64,000 nucleotides of DNA from Rhodobacteraceae bacterium EL129 (GCA_900313005.1 ONZJ01000002.1:2248996-2312995), one strand, 5' to 3'. Numbered from the stretch's first letter, positions 27,563-36,823 are shown. Notes: generated by a model not told the origin, from the sequence alone. Made by a program: numbers and translations.

Positions 27563-29192
27563 AAAGCTCTCTGGAGGTCTCTGGATTTAGGGCAAACACC
27601 AGATCCATCGGAACCGAGATCACGACGGGCCCCTCCATCGCAAACGCGTCTTGCAACGCGTCTTTCAGCGCTTTTTTCGTGCAGACCGTCATTCCGTGGG
27701 CCCCCCAGCCCTTTGCTATCTCTGCATAATCGACATTCTGATCATATTGCAAGATGGGGTTGGCATCTTCGGGCATGTATCGGCGTTGCGCCAATTGACC
27801 GTTGATCCCGCCGTTATCCGCGACAATGACAATCAAATTGGCACCGTTTCGCGTGGCTGTTTCCAATTCAACAGATCCCAAACCAAACCCAACATCCCCC
27901 ACCAGCGCCACAACCGTCTGGGCCGGGTTCTGCAGGGCCTCGCCAATGGCATAAGGGATGCCCAGTCCGATAATGCCCAAATGTCCCAGTGTCATCCGGC
28001 GGAAGGGTTGGTGCACCGGCCACAAAAGATGCCCCCACGTTAAGGCAAGCCCGCTGTCCAGTATCGTGACGGCATCCTCGGGCACATGCGTCGCCAGCAC
28101 TTTGCAAAGCTGCATCATGGATTGCTCGTCCTCCGAACCATGCGCACCGCTGACGAGAGTTTCCAGCGCCACCTTGTGGGCGCGGTCCAGATGCTTGCAC
28201 CACGCCTTGCGATCCGGTGATGTCGGGCTTTGGCCCAACACCGATGTCAATGCCGCCAAATCAGGCGCAAGCCGCTCCACCGAGACGCCTTGCGCCACAC
28301 CGATTCCGTTGGAAAACCTCCAGTCCAGATCAGCGCCACAAATCAGAACGAAATCACAGTGCCGCAGGGCCTCGTCTTTGGCGGCATAGACACTCAGCGG
28401 GTGGTCGTCGCTTAGCAATCCCCGGCCCATCGGAGTGGCCAGAACAGGCAGAGAGTGCGCCTCGAGCAGGTGTCGTAAGTTCTCTGGCACGGCGCTACCC
28501 CAACGCACGTCCTCTCCGAGGATCAGAACAGGTTTTGAGGCCTGGTCGAGTTTTGTTTGAACGCATACGGCCTGCGCGGTCTCATACGCGCGGCGCGGGA
28601 GCTGCGCAGTGAGGCCACGCGCATTCAACACACCTGTTGTGACTTCGACAAAGACAGGCCCTTCCGGTCTGGTGCAGGCCACGGCCACAGCCTGTGATAT
28701 CTCGTCCCCCAATTGATCCCGGTCTCTGATCTGAATGACAGCCTTGCAAACTGGAGCGACGGCCCCTGCCCCATCAAAGGCCTGAAAGTAACCCGCCTGA
28801 TCCGGCGGTTGCTCCACAACGCCGCCAATCACAACCAAGGGCCATTTGTTCTGCAACGCATGAGACAAGCCCGTTACCGCATTGGTCAAGCCCGGCCCCG
28901 GAGAACAAATTGCAACGGCGACCATCGCGCCTTCTCGATAGTTATGCGCCATCGCAGCGCCCAGGGCGCCGAACTGAGACCTGCACCCCACGACCTGCAA
29001 CCCTTCTTGGACGCAGGCCCCTAAAGTCCAGTAGAGTGGGCTACCCGGCAGAGAGTACACATGCGTGACACCCTGTGATGAGAGAGATTGCGCAATCGCT
29101 TGATGGCCGTTTGGATTATCCCGGCTTGTCAGTTTGGCACGCAGTGTCTTCTGCAAGTGGCGTTTGGCCTGTGGAGCAGAGGGTGCACTCAT
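27546..29192 (-). CDS. ThDP-dependent enzyme of the acetolactate synthase / oxalyl-CoA decarboxylase superfamily
   Basis: 548 residues with Pyr domain (~25-195), central domain (~215-350) and PP domain (~365-530, GDVGFGLGSVELETATRNGA from 432, Asn460). Where the family has the cofactor-activating Glu (HEQxA), this protein has SQFGA, so Gln73 replaces Glu; glyoxylate carboligase also lacks this Glu. It may thus ligate rather than simply decarboxylate, or have lost activity. Start and stop overlap its neighbours on both sides (TGATG with the upstream gene), implying one translationally coupled operon. Substrate unknown; the neighbouring ligase suggests an acyl thioester on a carrier. Confidence 0.88.
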   Translation of the reverse strand: MSAPSAPQAKRHLQKTLRAKLTSRDNPNGHQAIAQSLSSQGVTHVYSLPGSPLYWTLGACVQEGLQVVGCRSQFGALGAAMAHNYREGAMVAVAICSPGPGLTNAVTGLSHALQNKWPLVVIGGVVEQPPDQAGYFQAFDGAGAVAPVCKAVIQIRDRDQLGDEISQAVAVACTRPEGPVFVEVTTGVLNARGLTAQLPRRAYETAQAVCVQTKLDQASKPVLILGEDVRWGSAVPENLRHLLEAHSLPVLATPMGRGLLSDDHPLSVYAAKDEALRHCDFVLICGADLDWRFSNGIGVAQGVSVERLAPDLAALTSVLGQSPTSPDRKAWCKHLDRAHKVALETLVSGAHGSEDEQSMMQLCKVLATHVPEDAVTILDSGLALTWGHLLWPVHQPFRRMTLGHLGIIGLGIPYAIGEALQNPAQTVVALVGDVGFGLGSVELETATRNGANLIVIVADNGGINGQLAQRRYMPEDANPILQYDQNVDYAEIAKGWGAHGMTVCTKKALKDALQDAFAMEGPVVISVPMDLVFALNPETSRELYDKDE

Positions 29193-30997
29193 CAGGATAC
29201 GGGCGTGTCAATATCGGCCAGCTTGGCCACCGCATCCTCCAGCCGTGCCAGATCCTGTGGTGACAACAGACCTTGGATATAGTCAGATAACACCGCTGGA
29301 GTAGGATACCGGAACAGGGCTGTGGATGGCACATGACATCCCATCAGATCACCCAAAGTGGCCGCCAATTGCAGCCCGAGGATGGAGTTTCCGCCCAGGT
29401 TGAAGAAATTGTCATCTGGGCCAACGACGTGCACATTCAGCACCTCGGCAGTAAACTCGCATACGATATGTTCAACGGCATTGGTCGGCGCGCGGCTCGG
29501 GGTTTCGAATGCCGCACTTAAGGCTTTCCACATGTTCAATCTTTGACGTTTGCCGGTTGCACCCACTGGAATGGAGTCCACCACTGCAATCTGGCTGGGC
29601 ACCTTGTAATCGATAAGCGTTTCAAACAGTCTGGCCCGAATGTCTTGCCCGTCTATTGCAGCATCTGGTTGCAAGACCACGGCCGCGACCAAATCCTCTC
29701 CCAATGAGGGATGCACCCGGCCAAAGGCCACCGCATCAGCGACGCCTTCAATGGCCAAAAGTGCGTCGTCAATCTCGACCGAGGAAATCTTTTGCCCGCC
29801 TCGGTTGACGATTTCTTTGCGACGGCCGGTCAGTGTCAGAAAACCATCTTCCCCAAGTCGCCCCAGATCTCCGGTCCAAAAGAACGCCCCCTTGAATGCA
29901 TCGCGATTGGCCATGGGGTTTTCGACATAGCCCGCGGTGACACCGTCCCCTTGAATAACCACATTGCCCACCTCCCCGGCCTTGACCGGTTGACCTGCGT
30001 CATCGTGGACTTCGATCCGCGTGCCTGCGGCAAGGCCAACAGTCCCAGGCCGCCGCGTCCCCGGCGGCAACGGGTTCGTCGCAATCTGGTGACTGGCCTC
30101 GGTCATGCCGTAAGCCTCAATCACCGGCACATCAAAACAGCGCTCCAGACGGGTGATGATCGCCGTTGGCAATGCCGCCGACGAAGACCGCACGAATCGC
30201 AGATGATGCTCGACCGGCGCATTCGTAGCGTCGATATGATTGATCAGCGCGATGTGAATGGTGGGCACTGCCGAATACCAGGTAGGACGATGAAGCGCGA
30301 GATTGTGGACGAAATCCGCTGGGGTGAACTGATCTTTTACAACAACAGCACCGCCAGACAGCAAGGTCGCGCAAACATTGGCCATCAAACCGTGAATGTG
30401 AAACAACGGCATCACACTTAAACACCGATCGTCTGCTGTCAGATGCAGGCTGTGCGCAATGTTACGTGCAGATGCTTCCAGGTTGGCTTGTGACAGCTCG
30501 ATCATCTTGGGACGCCCCGTGGTGCCCGAACTGTGCAAAATGAGTGCTGGCGCAGAAGGTTTGAAGTGTTCCACTTCGCAAATGCCCTCTGAGGATGGCA
30601 TCGGGGTGTGATCATCCAACATCACCTTTGGAAGCGCCTGATCTTCGACCGCGGACAAGGCGTCCGGGCTGACCTGCTCTCCAAGAATCACGAGGCTTGG
30701 GTTCAGGTCTTTGAGATAAAAGAGAAACTCATCCCGGGTATACCCCGGGTTCAGCGGGGCGGCGACATAGCCCTGCAGGCAGGCAAGAAAGCTGATGACC
30801 GCATGCCGCGATTTTGGCGCTATGATCGCAATCCGGCTGAGTTTGGGCACTCCGGCCTCTGCAATTTGCGCCGTAAGCCAAGCCATGGCATCCATTACCT
30901 CGCCCCGAGACAAAGCTCCGGTGTCCGCACAGATCAATGCGGGCTTTTCCGGGTTTTGCTGGAACGCAGCAATCAACTCTGCACCTAGGTGCGCCAA
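29192..30997 (-). CDS. Adenylation-carrier didomain protein (oxalate-CoA ligase-like A domain + PCP/ACP)
   Basis: About 601 residues from a TTG preceded by AGAGG. The frame stays open to 31138, but that stretch overlaps a VOC relic and adds no family sequence. ANL adenylating domain: LILHSSGTTGRPKMIELSQA, MPLFHIHGLMANV, EAYGMTEASHQIATNP, TGDLGRL, LTGRRKEIVNRGGQKIS and TGKRQR. It looks most like oxalate/acyl-CoA ligases and not amino-acid NRPS domains. A carrier domain follows (FFNLGGNSILGLQLAA, Ser about 63 residues from the end). It should load an organic acid onto its own carrier for the ThDP enzyme and the NRPS. Confidence 0.85.
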   Translation of the reverse strand: MAHLGAELIAAFQQNPEKPALICADTGALSRGEVMDAMAWLTAQIAEAGVPKLSRIAIIAPKSRHAVISFLACLQGYVAAPLNPGYTRDEFLFYLKDLNPSLVILGEQVSPDALSAVEDQALPKVMLDDHTPMPSSEGICEVEHFKPSAPALILHSSGTTGRPKMIELSQANLEASARNIAHSLHLTADDRCLSVMPLFHIHGLMANVCATLLSGGAVVVKDQFTPADFVHNLALHRPTWYSAVPTIHIALINHIDATNAPVEHHLRFVRSSSAALPTAIITRLERCFDVPVIEAYGMTEASHQIATNPLPPGTRRPGTVGLAAGTRIEVHDDAGQPVKAGEVGNVVIQGDGVTAGYVENPMANRDAFKGAFFWTGDLGRLGEDGFLTLTGRRKEIVNRGGQKISSVEIDDALLAIEGVADAVAFGRVHPSLGEDLVAAVVLQPDAAIDGQDIRARLFETLIDYKVPSQIAVVDSIPVGATGKRQRLNMWKALSAAFETPSRAPTNAVEHIVCEFTAEVLNVHVVGPDDNFFNLGGNSILGLQLAATLGDLMGCHVPSTALFRYPTPAVLSDYIQGLLSPQDLARLEDAVAKLADIDTPVS

Positions 30998-31062
30998 ATT
31001 CAAATCCTCTAAATAATCACACGAAATACCCCGTGCAAACCTTAGATTGCCACGCGGAATGT

Positions 31063-31185
31063 TCAACACCTTCCGACATCTCGGCCTGTGATTAACAACT
31101 GTAGACCATCTGGATCTTGCGCGATGAATAAGGACCATTGCTCACCCTTCTGATCGGGGTGACGCAGGCGAGGCACAACATCGCA
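31063..31185 (-). pseudogene. Relic of a glyoxalase/VOC gene (C-terminal fragment)
   Basis: About 40 residues, VVPRLRHPDQKGEQWSLFIA followed by QDPDGLQLLITGRD, resemble the last strand-turn-strand of VOC proteins (QDPDGLQLL). There is no credible start and the other half is missing. It underlies the long upstream extension of the adenylation gene, a reason to start that gene later. Confidence 0.4.
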
Positions 31186-31265
31186 TCCAATTGCAAGGTT
31201 GTCTTGGATTATCACCGCCATCCTCCTATAAGCAGCCCGAATAATAGCTGGAAGGACCAGAGCCC

Positions 31266-31853
31266 ATGCGCACTGCACAGGTCACTCGCAAAACGGCAGA
31301 AACAGACATCTCGGTCGAAATCAATCTCGATGGCACCGGCGCTTATGATATGGCCACGGGCATCGGGTTCTTTGATCATATGCTGGACCAGCTGGCGCGC
31401 CATTCTCTGATTGATATGGCGGTACGCTGCAAAGGGGATTGTCACATCGATGATCACCACTCGGTCGAGGATGTGGGCATTGCCTTGGGACAGGCGCTAA
31501 GCCAAGCCGTGGGCGACAAGAAAGGCATTCGCCGCTACGGCAGCTGCCTGTTGCCGATGGATGATGCTTTGGTACGCTGCGCCCTGGATCTGTCCGCACG
31601 GCCTTATTTGGTGTGGAATGTCGATATGCCCACCGCCCAGATCAAAACCTTTGACACCGAGCTGGTGCGTGAGTTCTTCCAGGCCTTCAGCACCCACGGT
31701 GGCATCACGTTGCACGTCGATCAATTGCATGGGCTCAACAGCCACCACATTGCAGAGGCTGCATTCAAATCAGTGGCTCGGGCCTTGCGCGAAGCTGTTG
31801 AAGTAGACCCTCGCAAAGCCGATGCGATCCCGTCCACCAAAGGGACGTTGTAA
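31266..31853 (+). CDS. hisB: Imidazoleglycerol-phosphate dehydratase
   Basis: 195 residues. The two metal-binding repeats are intact: [20 protein letters not shown] and [20 protein letters not shown] in the first half, then [38 protein letters not shown] in the second. It catalyses dehydration of IGP to imidazole acetol-phosphate. This is the stand-alone enzyme without the phosphatase domain of enterobacterial HisB. hisH starts 5 bases after the stop. GGAAGGACC precedes the ATG. Confidence 0.97.
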   Translation: MRTAQVTRKTAETDISVEINLDGTGAYDMATGIGFFDHMLDQLARHSLIDMAVRCKGDCHIDDHHSVEDVGIALGQALSQAVGDKKGIRRYGSCLLPMDDALVRCALDLSARPYLVWNVDMPTAQIKTFDTELVREFFQAFSTHGGITLHVDQLHGLNSHHIAEAAFKSVARALREAVEVDPRKADAIPSTKGTL

Positions 31854-31858
31854 GCCTC

Positions 31859-32497
31859 ATGACCACCGTCATTGTTGACTACGAAAGCGGCAATCTGCAT
31901 TCGGCCGAAAAGGCGTTTCAGCGGATGGCAGGTGAGGCAGGTGTGGGCAAAGTTGTTGTCACATCGGACCCGGATGTCATTCGGCGGGCTGATCGCGTAG
32001 TGTTACCAGGGGATGGGGCCTTTCCGGCGTGTCGGCAGGCGCTGTTTGATCACCGCGGCGTATTTGAAGCGATCGAAGAGGTGGTTGTCACTGGCGGCAA
32101 GCCGTTCATGGGCATTTGTATCGGGATGCAGATGATGGCTTCGCTAGGAATGGAATACGCCGAGACCCCCGGGTTTGACTGGATCGGCGGGCGTATCGTG
32201 CCTATTTCTCCAGGCGATGCTGCGCTGAAGGTACCGCACATGGGCTGGAACGATCTGACGATAGATCAGCCCCACCCTGTATTTGATGGCATTGAAACCG
32301 GGCAACACGCCTATTTCGTGCATTCCTACCACTTTGACGTGGCGGATGCGGCGCATCTGCTGGCGCATGTGGACTATGGCACGCCTATCACCGCCGTGGT
32401 CGGGCGTGAAAATCTGATCGGCACGCAGTTCCACCCTGAGAAAAGCCAGGACACCGGCCTGCGAATGATTGCCAATTTTCTGAACTGGGCCCCTTGA
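31859..32497 (+). CDS. hisH: Imidazole glycerol phosphate synthase subunit HisH
   Basis: 212 residues, class I glutamine amidotransferase: nucleophile in PFMGICIGMQMM, oxyanion strand LPGDGAFP, and the His-Glu pair in GTQFHPEKSQ near the C-terminus. It supplies ammonia to HisF. The HisF partner is about 2 kb downstream (34465), not adjacent, separated by DUF2147, hisA and DUF302 genes. Confidence 0.96.
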   Translation: MTTVIVDYESGNLHSAEKAFQRMAGEAGVGKVVVTSDPDVIRRADRVVLPGDGAFPACRQALFDHRGVFEAIEEVVVTGGKPFMGICIGMQMMASLGMEYAETPGFDWIGGRIVPISPGDAALKVPHMGWNDLTIDQPHPVFDGIETGQHAYFVHSYHFDVADAAHLLAHVDYGTPITAVVGRENLIGTQFHPEKSQDTGLRMIANFLNWAP

Positions 32498-32580
32498 TCT
32501 GCGCGCGACAGGCGAGACATGCGGCAAGCTCCAAACTACATCTTTCCCAAAGCACTCCCGCCGGAGACTCCTCAACCAAA

Positions 32581-32613
32581 AAAGCCGCGTTTCCATCCGG
32601 AAAACGCGGCTTT
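32581..32613 (-). terminator. Bidirectional terminator between hisH and the DUF2147 gene
   Basis: AAAGCCGCGTTT (32581-32592) pairs with AAACGCGGCTTT (32602-32613). On the minus strand a run of T follows (AAAAAA before the stem on the plus strand), so it ends the DUF2147 transcript; on the plus strand TTTCTC makes it a weaker terminator for hisBH. Confidence 0.8.
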
Positions 32614-32630
32614 CTCAGCAAAAATTGGTT

Positions 32631-33017
32631 TTACTGGCGTTTCCAGGTCTGGCTGCGGCAAATGCCCAGTACACAACCTGACACCTTCAACGTGTTCCCG
32701 CTCAGCGCCATTTTCGAGTTGTAGGTTTTGTCACGATCAGGTGCCCAGATTTTGCCACCAGAATAGGACCCACCCCCGTCAGCGTTCATGTCCCAGATCA
32801 TCTTGCGGCCGATGTTGGGACTGTCGATCGTGTCGCCCGAGCTGTTAAACCCTTTCCCTAGAACGCCACAAATCTGGCTGCCACATTTGGAGATCGTGAC
32901 CAAAGCATAGTTTCCGTCATCGCCCGGCTGGGTCTTCCAGGTGCCCAAAACCGGATCGGCCATTGCGGCCCCAGCGCTCAGAGCCAAAGCGGCAAATGTT
33001 GCGACAAAACGTTTCAT
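32631..33017 (-). CDS. Secreted DUF2147 protein
   Basis: 128 residues with signal peptide MKRFVATFAALALSAGAAMA, cleaved before DPVLGTWKT. The mature domain has the DUF2147 signature: LGTWKTQPGDDGNYALVTIS at the start, CGSQICGVLG with a probable disulfide, GKIWAPDRDKTY and a second cysteine pair in VSGCVLGICRSQTW. Such proteins are periplasmic or extracellular and of unknown function. It sits opposite in direction within the his region. Confidence 0.88.
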   Translation of the reverse strand: MKRFVATFAALALSAGAAMADPVLGTWKTQPGDDGNYALVTISKCGSQICGVLGKGFNSSGDTIDSPNIGRKMIWDMNADGGGSYSGGKIWAPDRDKTYNSKMALSGNTLKVSGCVLGICRSQTWKRQ

Positions 33018-33157
33018 AATCGTATTCCTCCCTTGCGTGGTTGGGCGTACTCTGAGCGAATGCGCCCATTGGGATCAAGTCTGACGTTGGGTCGCGTTGC
33101 AATTGCTGCGTACCCATGGCAAAGGGCGGAGCACCGTATTGACGCAAGGAATCCCGG

Positions 33158-33880
33158 ATGATCCTCTATCCCGCAATTGATCTAAAAGACGGCCAGGCCG
33201 TGCGTCTGCTGCGTGGCGAAATGGATCAGGCAACCGTGTTCAATGATGACCCTGCGGCCCAAGCCATGGCTTTTGTCGATGCGGGCTGCGAATGGCTGCA
33301 TCTGGTTGATCTCAATGGCGCTTTTGCAGGAGAGCCCGTCAATGCTGCCCCGGTTGAGGCTATTCTGGAGCGCACGAAAGTGCCTGCGCAACTGGGTGGC
33401 GGTATCCGTGACATGGCCACGATTGAACGCTGGTTGTCCAATGGGTTGGCACGGGTGATCCTTGGCACGGTCGCAGTGGAAGACCCGGACTTGTTACGCC
33501 AAGCGGCCAAGGCTTTCCCGGGTCAGGTTGCTGTCGGCATAGATGCCCGCAATGGCCGCGTTGCAACGAAAGGCTGGGTCGAAGAAACCGATGTGATGGT
33601 CACCGATCTTGCACGTTCGTTCGAGGATGCCGGCGTGGCGGCCATCATCTATACCGACATCACCCGCGATGGGGCCATGAAGGGCCCCAATGTGGAGGCC
33701 ACAGCCGCATTGGCCAAGGCAGTGTCGATCCCCGTGATCGCATCGGGTGGCGTCAGTTCGCTGGATGATCTGAAAGCATTGCGCGATTGCGGTGCCCCCT
33801 TAGACGGGGCCATTTCAGGCCGTGCGCTCTATGATGGAGCATTGGATCTGTCCGAGGCGTTGGACGTGCTTAAGGGCTGA
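33158..33880 (+). CDS. hisA: Phosphoribosylformimino-5-aminoimidazole carboxamide ribotide isomerase
   Basis: 240 residues, (beta/alpha)8 barrel with both half-barrel phosphate sites. [20 protein letters not shown] gives the catalytic Asp of the first half; [14 protein letters not shown] gives the second Asp, and the phosphate-binding segments [20 protein letters not shown] and [13 protein letters not shown] are in place. It performs the Amadori rearrangement of ProFAR in histidine synthesis. A palindromic hairpin lies at its 3' end. Confidence 0.97.
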   Translation: MILYPAIDLKDGQAVRLLRGEMDQATVFNDDPAAQAMAFVDAGCEWLHLVDLNGAFAGEPVNAAPVEAILERTKVPAQLGGGIRDMATIERWLSNGLARVILGTVAVEDPDLLRQAAKAFPGQVAVGIDARNGRVATKGWVEETDVMVTDLARSFEDAGVAAIIYTDITRDGAMKGPNVEATAALAKAVSIPVIASGGVSSLDDLKALRDCGAPLDGAISGRALYDGALDLSEALDVLKG

Positions 33881-33898
33881 GATTGCCTCCCAGCCCTT
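33872..33898. terminator. Hairpin between convergent hisA and DUF302 genes
   Basis: AAGGGCTG (33872-33879) and CAGCCCTT (33891-33898) form an 8-bp stem that covers the hisA stop. No T-run follows on either strand, so its role as a terminator is uncertain. Confidence 0.45.
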
Positions 33899-33906
33899 GA
33901 TACCCA

Positions 33907-34362
33907 TTATTTCCCGGCAGCTTTGGCCGTCAGCTTGCCCAAGGCGCCTGTCATTTTCTGCACGTATGCAGCATCACTTGGGATGCCACCCAGATCGTCT
34001 AGCATTTCCTTGGGGTCCTCGTAGGCCAGCCACACCTGCCCAGCCCCATCCCGGTAGACCAGAACTTTCAGTGGCAAGAATAACCCAGCCAAAGGATCAT
34101 CCTGCATTGCGGGCGTGCCCAGCTTGGGGTTGCCAAAAATCAGCACCTGGCTGGGGGCCAATTCCATTTCGGCTTTCATCGCACCACCGGCGTGATCCAC
34201 ACGGGCAAAGACGGTGGCCCCTGCCCCTTCCACCGCCGCTTGCAGTGCATCCATGGTGGTGGCCACATCGCCGCTGGCTTTGACCTTCACGATATCATCA
34301 CTCATCGCTGCAGCTCCTGTTGCTAAAAGGGCGATTGCCCCCGCCATAATCATCTGTTTCAT
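33907..34362 (-). CDS. Secreted DUF302 protein
   Basis: 151 residues with a signal peptide (MKQMIMAGAIALLATGAAAM). The DUF302 core is present: VARVDHAGGA-like segment FARVDHAGGAMKAEMELAPS, then VLIFGNPKLGTPAMQDDPLA and LPLKVLVYRDGAGQVWLAYE. The family is widespread, periplasmic and of unknown function. Convergent with hisA. Confidence 0.88.
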   Translation of the reverse strand: MKQMIMAGAIALLATGAAAMSDDIVKVKASGDVATTMDALQAAVEGAGATVFARVDHAGGAMKAEMELAPSQVLIFGNPKLGTPAMQDDPLAGLFLPLKVLVYRDGAGQVWLAYEDPKEMLDDLGGIPSDAAYVQKMTGALGKLTAKAAGK

Positions 34363-34464
34363 TTCAAAAATCCCCTTATCACATGCTTTGTTACCTCACA
34401 TCCTCTGGCATGTTGGCTCGAATGGACATAAACAATCGCGTGAAACCTCCAAGGGCGCGACTTT

Positions 34465-35229
34465 ATGCTGAAAACCCGGATCATACCTTGCCTCGATGTG
34501 GCCGATGGCCGCGTGGTGAAAGGCGTGAATTTCGTGGATCTGGTGGATGCCGGTGATCCCGTGGATGCAGCCCGTGCTTATGACGCCGCTGGCGCGGACG
34601 AGCTGTGCTTTCTGGATATCAACGCCACCCATGAAAACCGCGGCACGATGTTTGACATGGTCCGTCGCGCCGCCGAGCAATGCTACATCCCCTTGACCGT
34701 AGGTGGCGGTGTCCGCACCGCTGATGATGTGCGGGCTTTGTTGCTCGCTGGGGCTGATAAAGTCAGCTTCAATTCTGCGGCTGTCGCGAACCCCGATGTG
34801 GTGCGCGAAGCGGCCGACCAGTTTGGCAGCCAATGCATCGTCGTGGCGATTGACGCCAAAACCGTGTCGCCCGGCAAGTGGGAGATTTTCACCCACGGCG
34901 GGCGGCGCGAAACGGGCATCGATGCGGTTGAGTTTGCAAAGCTGGTCGAGGCGAAGGGCGCAGGGGAAATCCTTCTGACCTCCATGGACCGGGATGGCAC
35001 GAAGGCCGGGTTCAACCTTCCTCTGACCCGCGCGATCAGCGATGCAGTGTCGATCCCCGTCATCGCGTCAGGCGGTGTGGGCAACCTTGATCATCTGGTA
35101 GACGGCGTGACCAAAGGCGGGGCCAGTGCCGTGCTGGCGGCGTCGATCTTCCACTTTGGCGAATTCACCATAGCTGAGGCAAAATCGCACATGGCGCAGG
35201 CGGGTATTCCGGTCAGGATGGACGCATGA
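34465..35229 (+). CDS. hisF: Imidazole glycerol phosphate synthase subunit HisF
   Basis: 254 residues, (beta/alpha)8 barrel with the two catalytic aspartates: [18 protein letters not shown] (Asp11 region) and [15 protein letters not shown] (Asp130 region). It cyclises PRFAR with ammonia from HisH to IGP and AICAR. The stop overlaps hisE by 4 bases (ATGA), so hisF-hisE are translationally coupled. Confidence 0.97.
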   Translation: MLKTRIIPCLDVADGRVVKGVNFVDLVDAGDPVDAARAYDAAGADELCFLDINATHENRGTMFDMVRRAAEQCYIPLTVGGGVRTADDVRALLLAGADKVSFNSAAVANPDVVREAADQFGSQCIVVAIDAKTVSPGKWEIFTHGGRRETGIDAVEFAKLVEAKGAGEILLTSMDRDGTKAGFNLPLTRAISDAVSIPVIASGGVGNLDHLVDGVTKGGASAVLAASIFHFGEFTIAEAKSHMAQAGIPVRMDA

Positions 35230-35537
35230 CACTGGATGAACTGGCCACCATAATTGCTGCGCGTGCATCGGCTGACCCAAAGGACAGCTGGACGGCCAAG
35301 CTGTTGTTGCAAGGCCCGGAAAAAGCTGCTGAAAAATTTGGCGAGGAAGCGGTGGAAGCGATCATCGAGGCCGTCAAAGGCGACCGCGCCGCGCTGACAT
35401 CAGAGGCGGCAGATGTGCTCTTTCACCTGCTGGTGATGTTGCACTCACGCGGTGTGGCCATTGCAGACGTCATGGACGAACTGGCCCGCCGTACCGGGCA
35501 ATCGGGACTAGAAGAAAAGGCAGCACGACCAAAATGA
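35226..35537 (+). CDS. hisE: Phosphoribosyl-ATP pyrophosphatase
   Basis: 103 residues of the MazG-like fold. [30 protein letters not shown] and [20 protein letters not shown] show the paired E-x-x-E and E-x-x-D metal motifs of the family. It hydrolyses PR-ATP to PR-AMP. Separate from hisI, as is usual in alphaproteobacteria. The start overlaps hisF, and its stop overlaps the following Dabb gene. Confidence 0.96.
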   Translation: MTLDELATIIAARASADPKDSWTAKLLLQGPEKAAEKFGEEAVEAIIEAVKGDRAALTSEAADVLFHLLVMLHSRGVAIADVMDELARRTGQSGLEEKAARPK

Positions 35538-35833
35538 TCCGCCATATCGTGTTTTTCAGCGCCAAAGACGCGCAGGATGTGGAGGCTATTCAGAACGGGC
35601 TGATGATGCTGGCCGATATCCCCCATTCACAACATTTCGAGGTGGGCCGCAATTTGCAGAGCGATACCATCTCGGGGCCCGAGATCGACGTGGTGGTTTA
35701 TGCCGAGTTCACTGATGAGACCGCGCTGGCGGCTTACAAGGCTGATCCCATTTATGCCGCCTGTATCGCCAAGGTGCGCCCCATGCGTGAAATCCGGATT
35801 GCGGCGGATTTTGAGGCGGCTGAGAAAAGTTGA
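35534..35833 (+). CDS. Dabb (stress-responsive alpha/beta barrel) domain protein
   Basis: 99 residues. [11 protein letters not shown] at the N-terminus and [20 protein letters not shown], then [14 protein letters not shown] are the Dabb pattern; the protein probably forms a ferredoxin-like dimeric barrel. Function unknown. It is the last gene of the hisF-hisE transcript (ATGA overlap with hisE), and that position recurs in related genomes to my memory, which cannot be checked here. Confidence 0.85.
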   Translation: MIRHIVFFSAKDAQDVEAIQNGLMMLADIPHSQHFEVGRNLQSDTISGPEIDVVVYAEFTDETALAAYKADPIYAACIAKVRPMREIRIAADFEAAEKS

Positions 35834-35889
35834 CTGTTGCTAGACGTAGGTTCTGCGAACGAAACGTACATGGATTATAGCAAAATATC

Positions 35890-36056
35890 CGGAGGCCATT
35901 GTTAGCCCCTGGGGTAGCGATCCAACAGAATTTCTCAGCGTTTTATGTCGGCCAAGCATTTATTTGGAACAATTGTTGCGCCCAGCTCCACCGTATCGCC
36001 AGCCCGAGGGAGGGGCTGACGATGGCCGGGGCCTTTCAGGCCTGTTAACCGGCTGG
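35890..36056 (+). repeat. Dispersed structured element, copy 2 (candidate RNA)
   Basis: Second copy of the element at 4551-4790. GTTAGCCCCT (35901-35910) pairs with AGGGGCTGAC (36011-36020), where a T:G wobble replaces the C:G of copy 1. The 3' domain follows directly: GCCGG (36025-36029) with CCGGC (36049-36053), enclosing hairpin GGCCT/AGGCC (36030-36034, 36038-36042) and TGTTAA. The inner stem sequence differs from copy 1 (GCCGCT/AGCGGC) but still pairs, which is covariation. As in copy 1 it follows the end of a plus-strand gene. Confidence 0.7.
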
Positions 36057-36103
36057 ATGCTCCAAAACAAAGGCCTGCTCAAGGCTCAAAACGTCATCTG
36101 ATG

Positions 36104-36577
36104 CTAAAGCCGCGAAGAAATCACCCCAGTATTGAACCCCGCCATGCGCAATTCATTAAACAGGCGCTGGTGTTCAATCTTGGGGCAGCGATTCATCACC
36201 ACATCCACTCCGCGCGCACGGGCTTTGGCGGCAGCCTCTTCATTCCAGACACCGATTTGCATCCAGATGGTTTGCAGATCCGGGAAGAGCTCCAGCGCCT
36301 CGTCCACTATTGGTGGAACGTGATCGGAACGGCGAAAGATGTCCACCATATCCACCGGCTCGTGGATATCCGCCAGAGAGGCCACGACTTCGCGGCCAAA
36401 AGCGGTTTTTCCTGCGTGCCCTGGGTTCACGGGTACCACCTCAAATCCCTTCAGGGATAAATATCTTGCCACGTAATAGCTGGGGCGAATTTCATTGAGG
36501 GACACCCCAACAATCGCGATGCGTTTGGTGCGGGTCAGAAGTTCGCGCAAATGGCTATCTGGGTAATGTTCGTTCAT
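36104..36577 (-). CDS. CoA-binding domain protein (YccU type)
   Basis: 157 residues from MNEHYPDSHLRELLTRTKRI; a GTG 9 codons upstream is less likely because it lies against the T-run of the preceding terminator. Rossmann-like CoA-binding core: IAIVGVSLNEIRPSYYVARYLSLKGFEVVPVNPGHAGKTAFG, then DIFRRSDHVPPIVDEAL and a C-terminal VVMNRCPKIEHQRL. YccU-type proteins bind CoA or nucleotides; the reaction is unknown. Confidence 0.88.
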   Translation of the reverse strand: MNEHYPDSHLRELLTRTKRIAIVGVSLNEIRPSYYVARYLSLKGFEVVPVNPGHAGKTAFGREVVASLADIHEPVDMVDIFRRSDHVPPIVDEALELFPDLQTIWMQIGVWNEEAAAKARARGVDVVMNRCPKIEHQRLFNELRMAGFNTGVISSRL

Positions 36578-36604
36578 GCGCTTCCCATACTCTGATCTGC
36601 GCAC

Positions 36605-36638
36605 AAAAAAAAGCGCCCGCGGGACAAACCCGGGGCGC
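36605..36638 (-). terminator. Rho-independent terminator, minus strand
   Basis: On the minus strand GGCGCCCCGGG...CCCGCGGGCGC folds around GCGCCC (36613-36618) and GGGCGC (36633-36638) and is followed by eight T (36612-36605). It ends the transcript coming from the zinc-ribbon gene about 190 bases upstream, or a separate small RNA in that space. Confidence 0.8.
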
Positions 36639-36823
36639 CAGTCGCGGAACGAGGGACAGTGATCGAAGCGAGAGGTTCCAGATCATCGCTTCGTGGACTT
36701 CAGATAGGTCCGAATTCCAGAATAAAAAGAGGGTGTAATAATCCTGTGAACAAAATGTTAACTCACGCGATTTTCCGCTCATCTTGTGAAATGCGCCTCG
36801 ATGATCACTCGCGACACGTCGTT

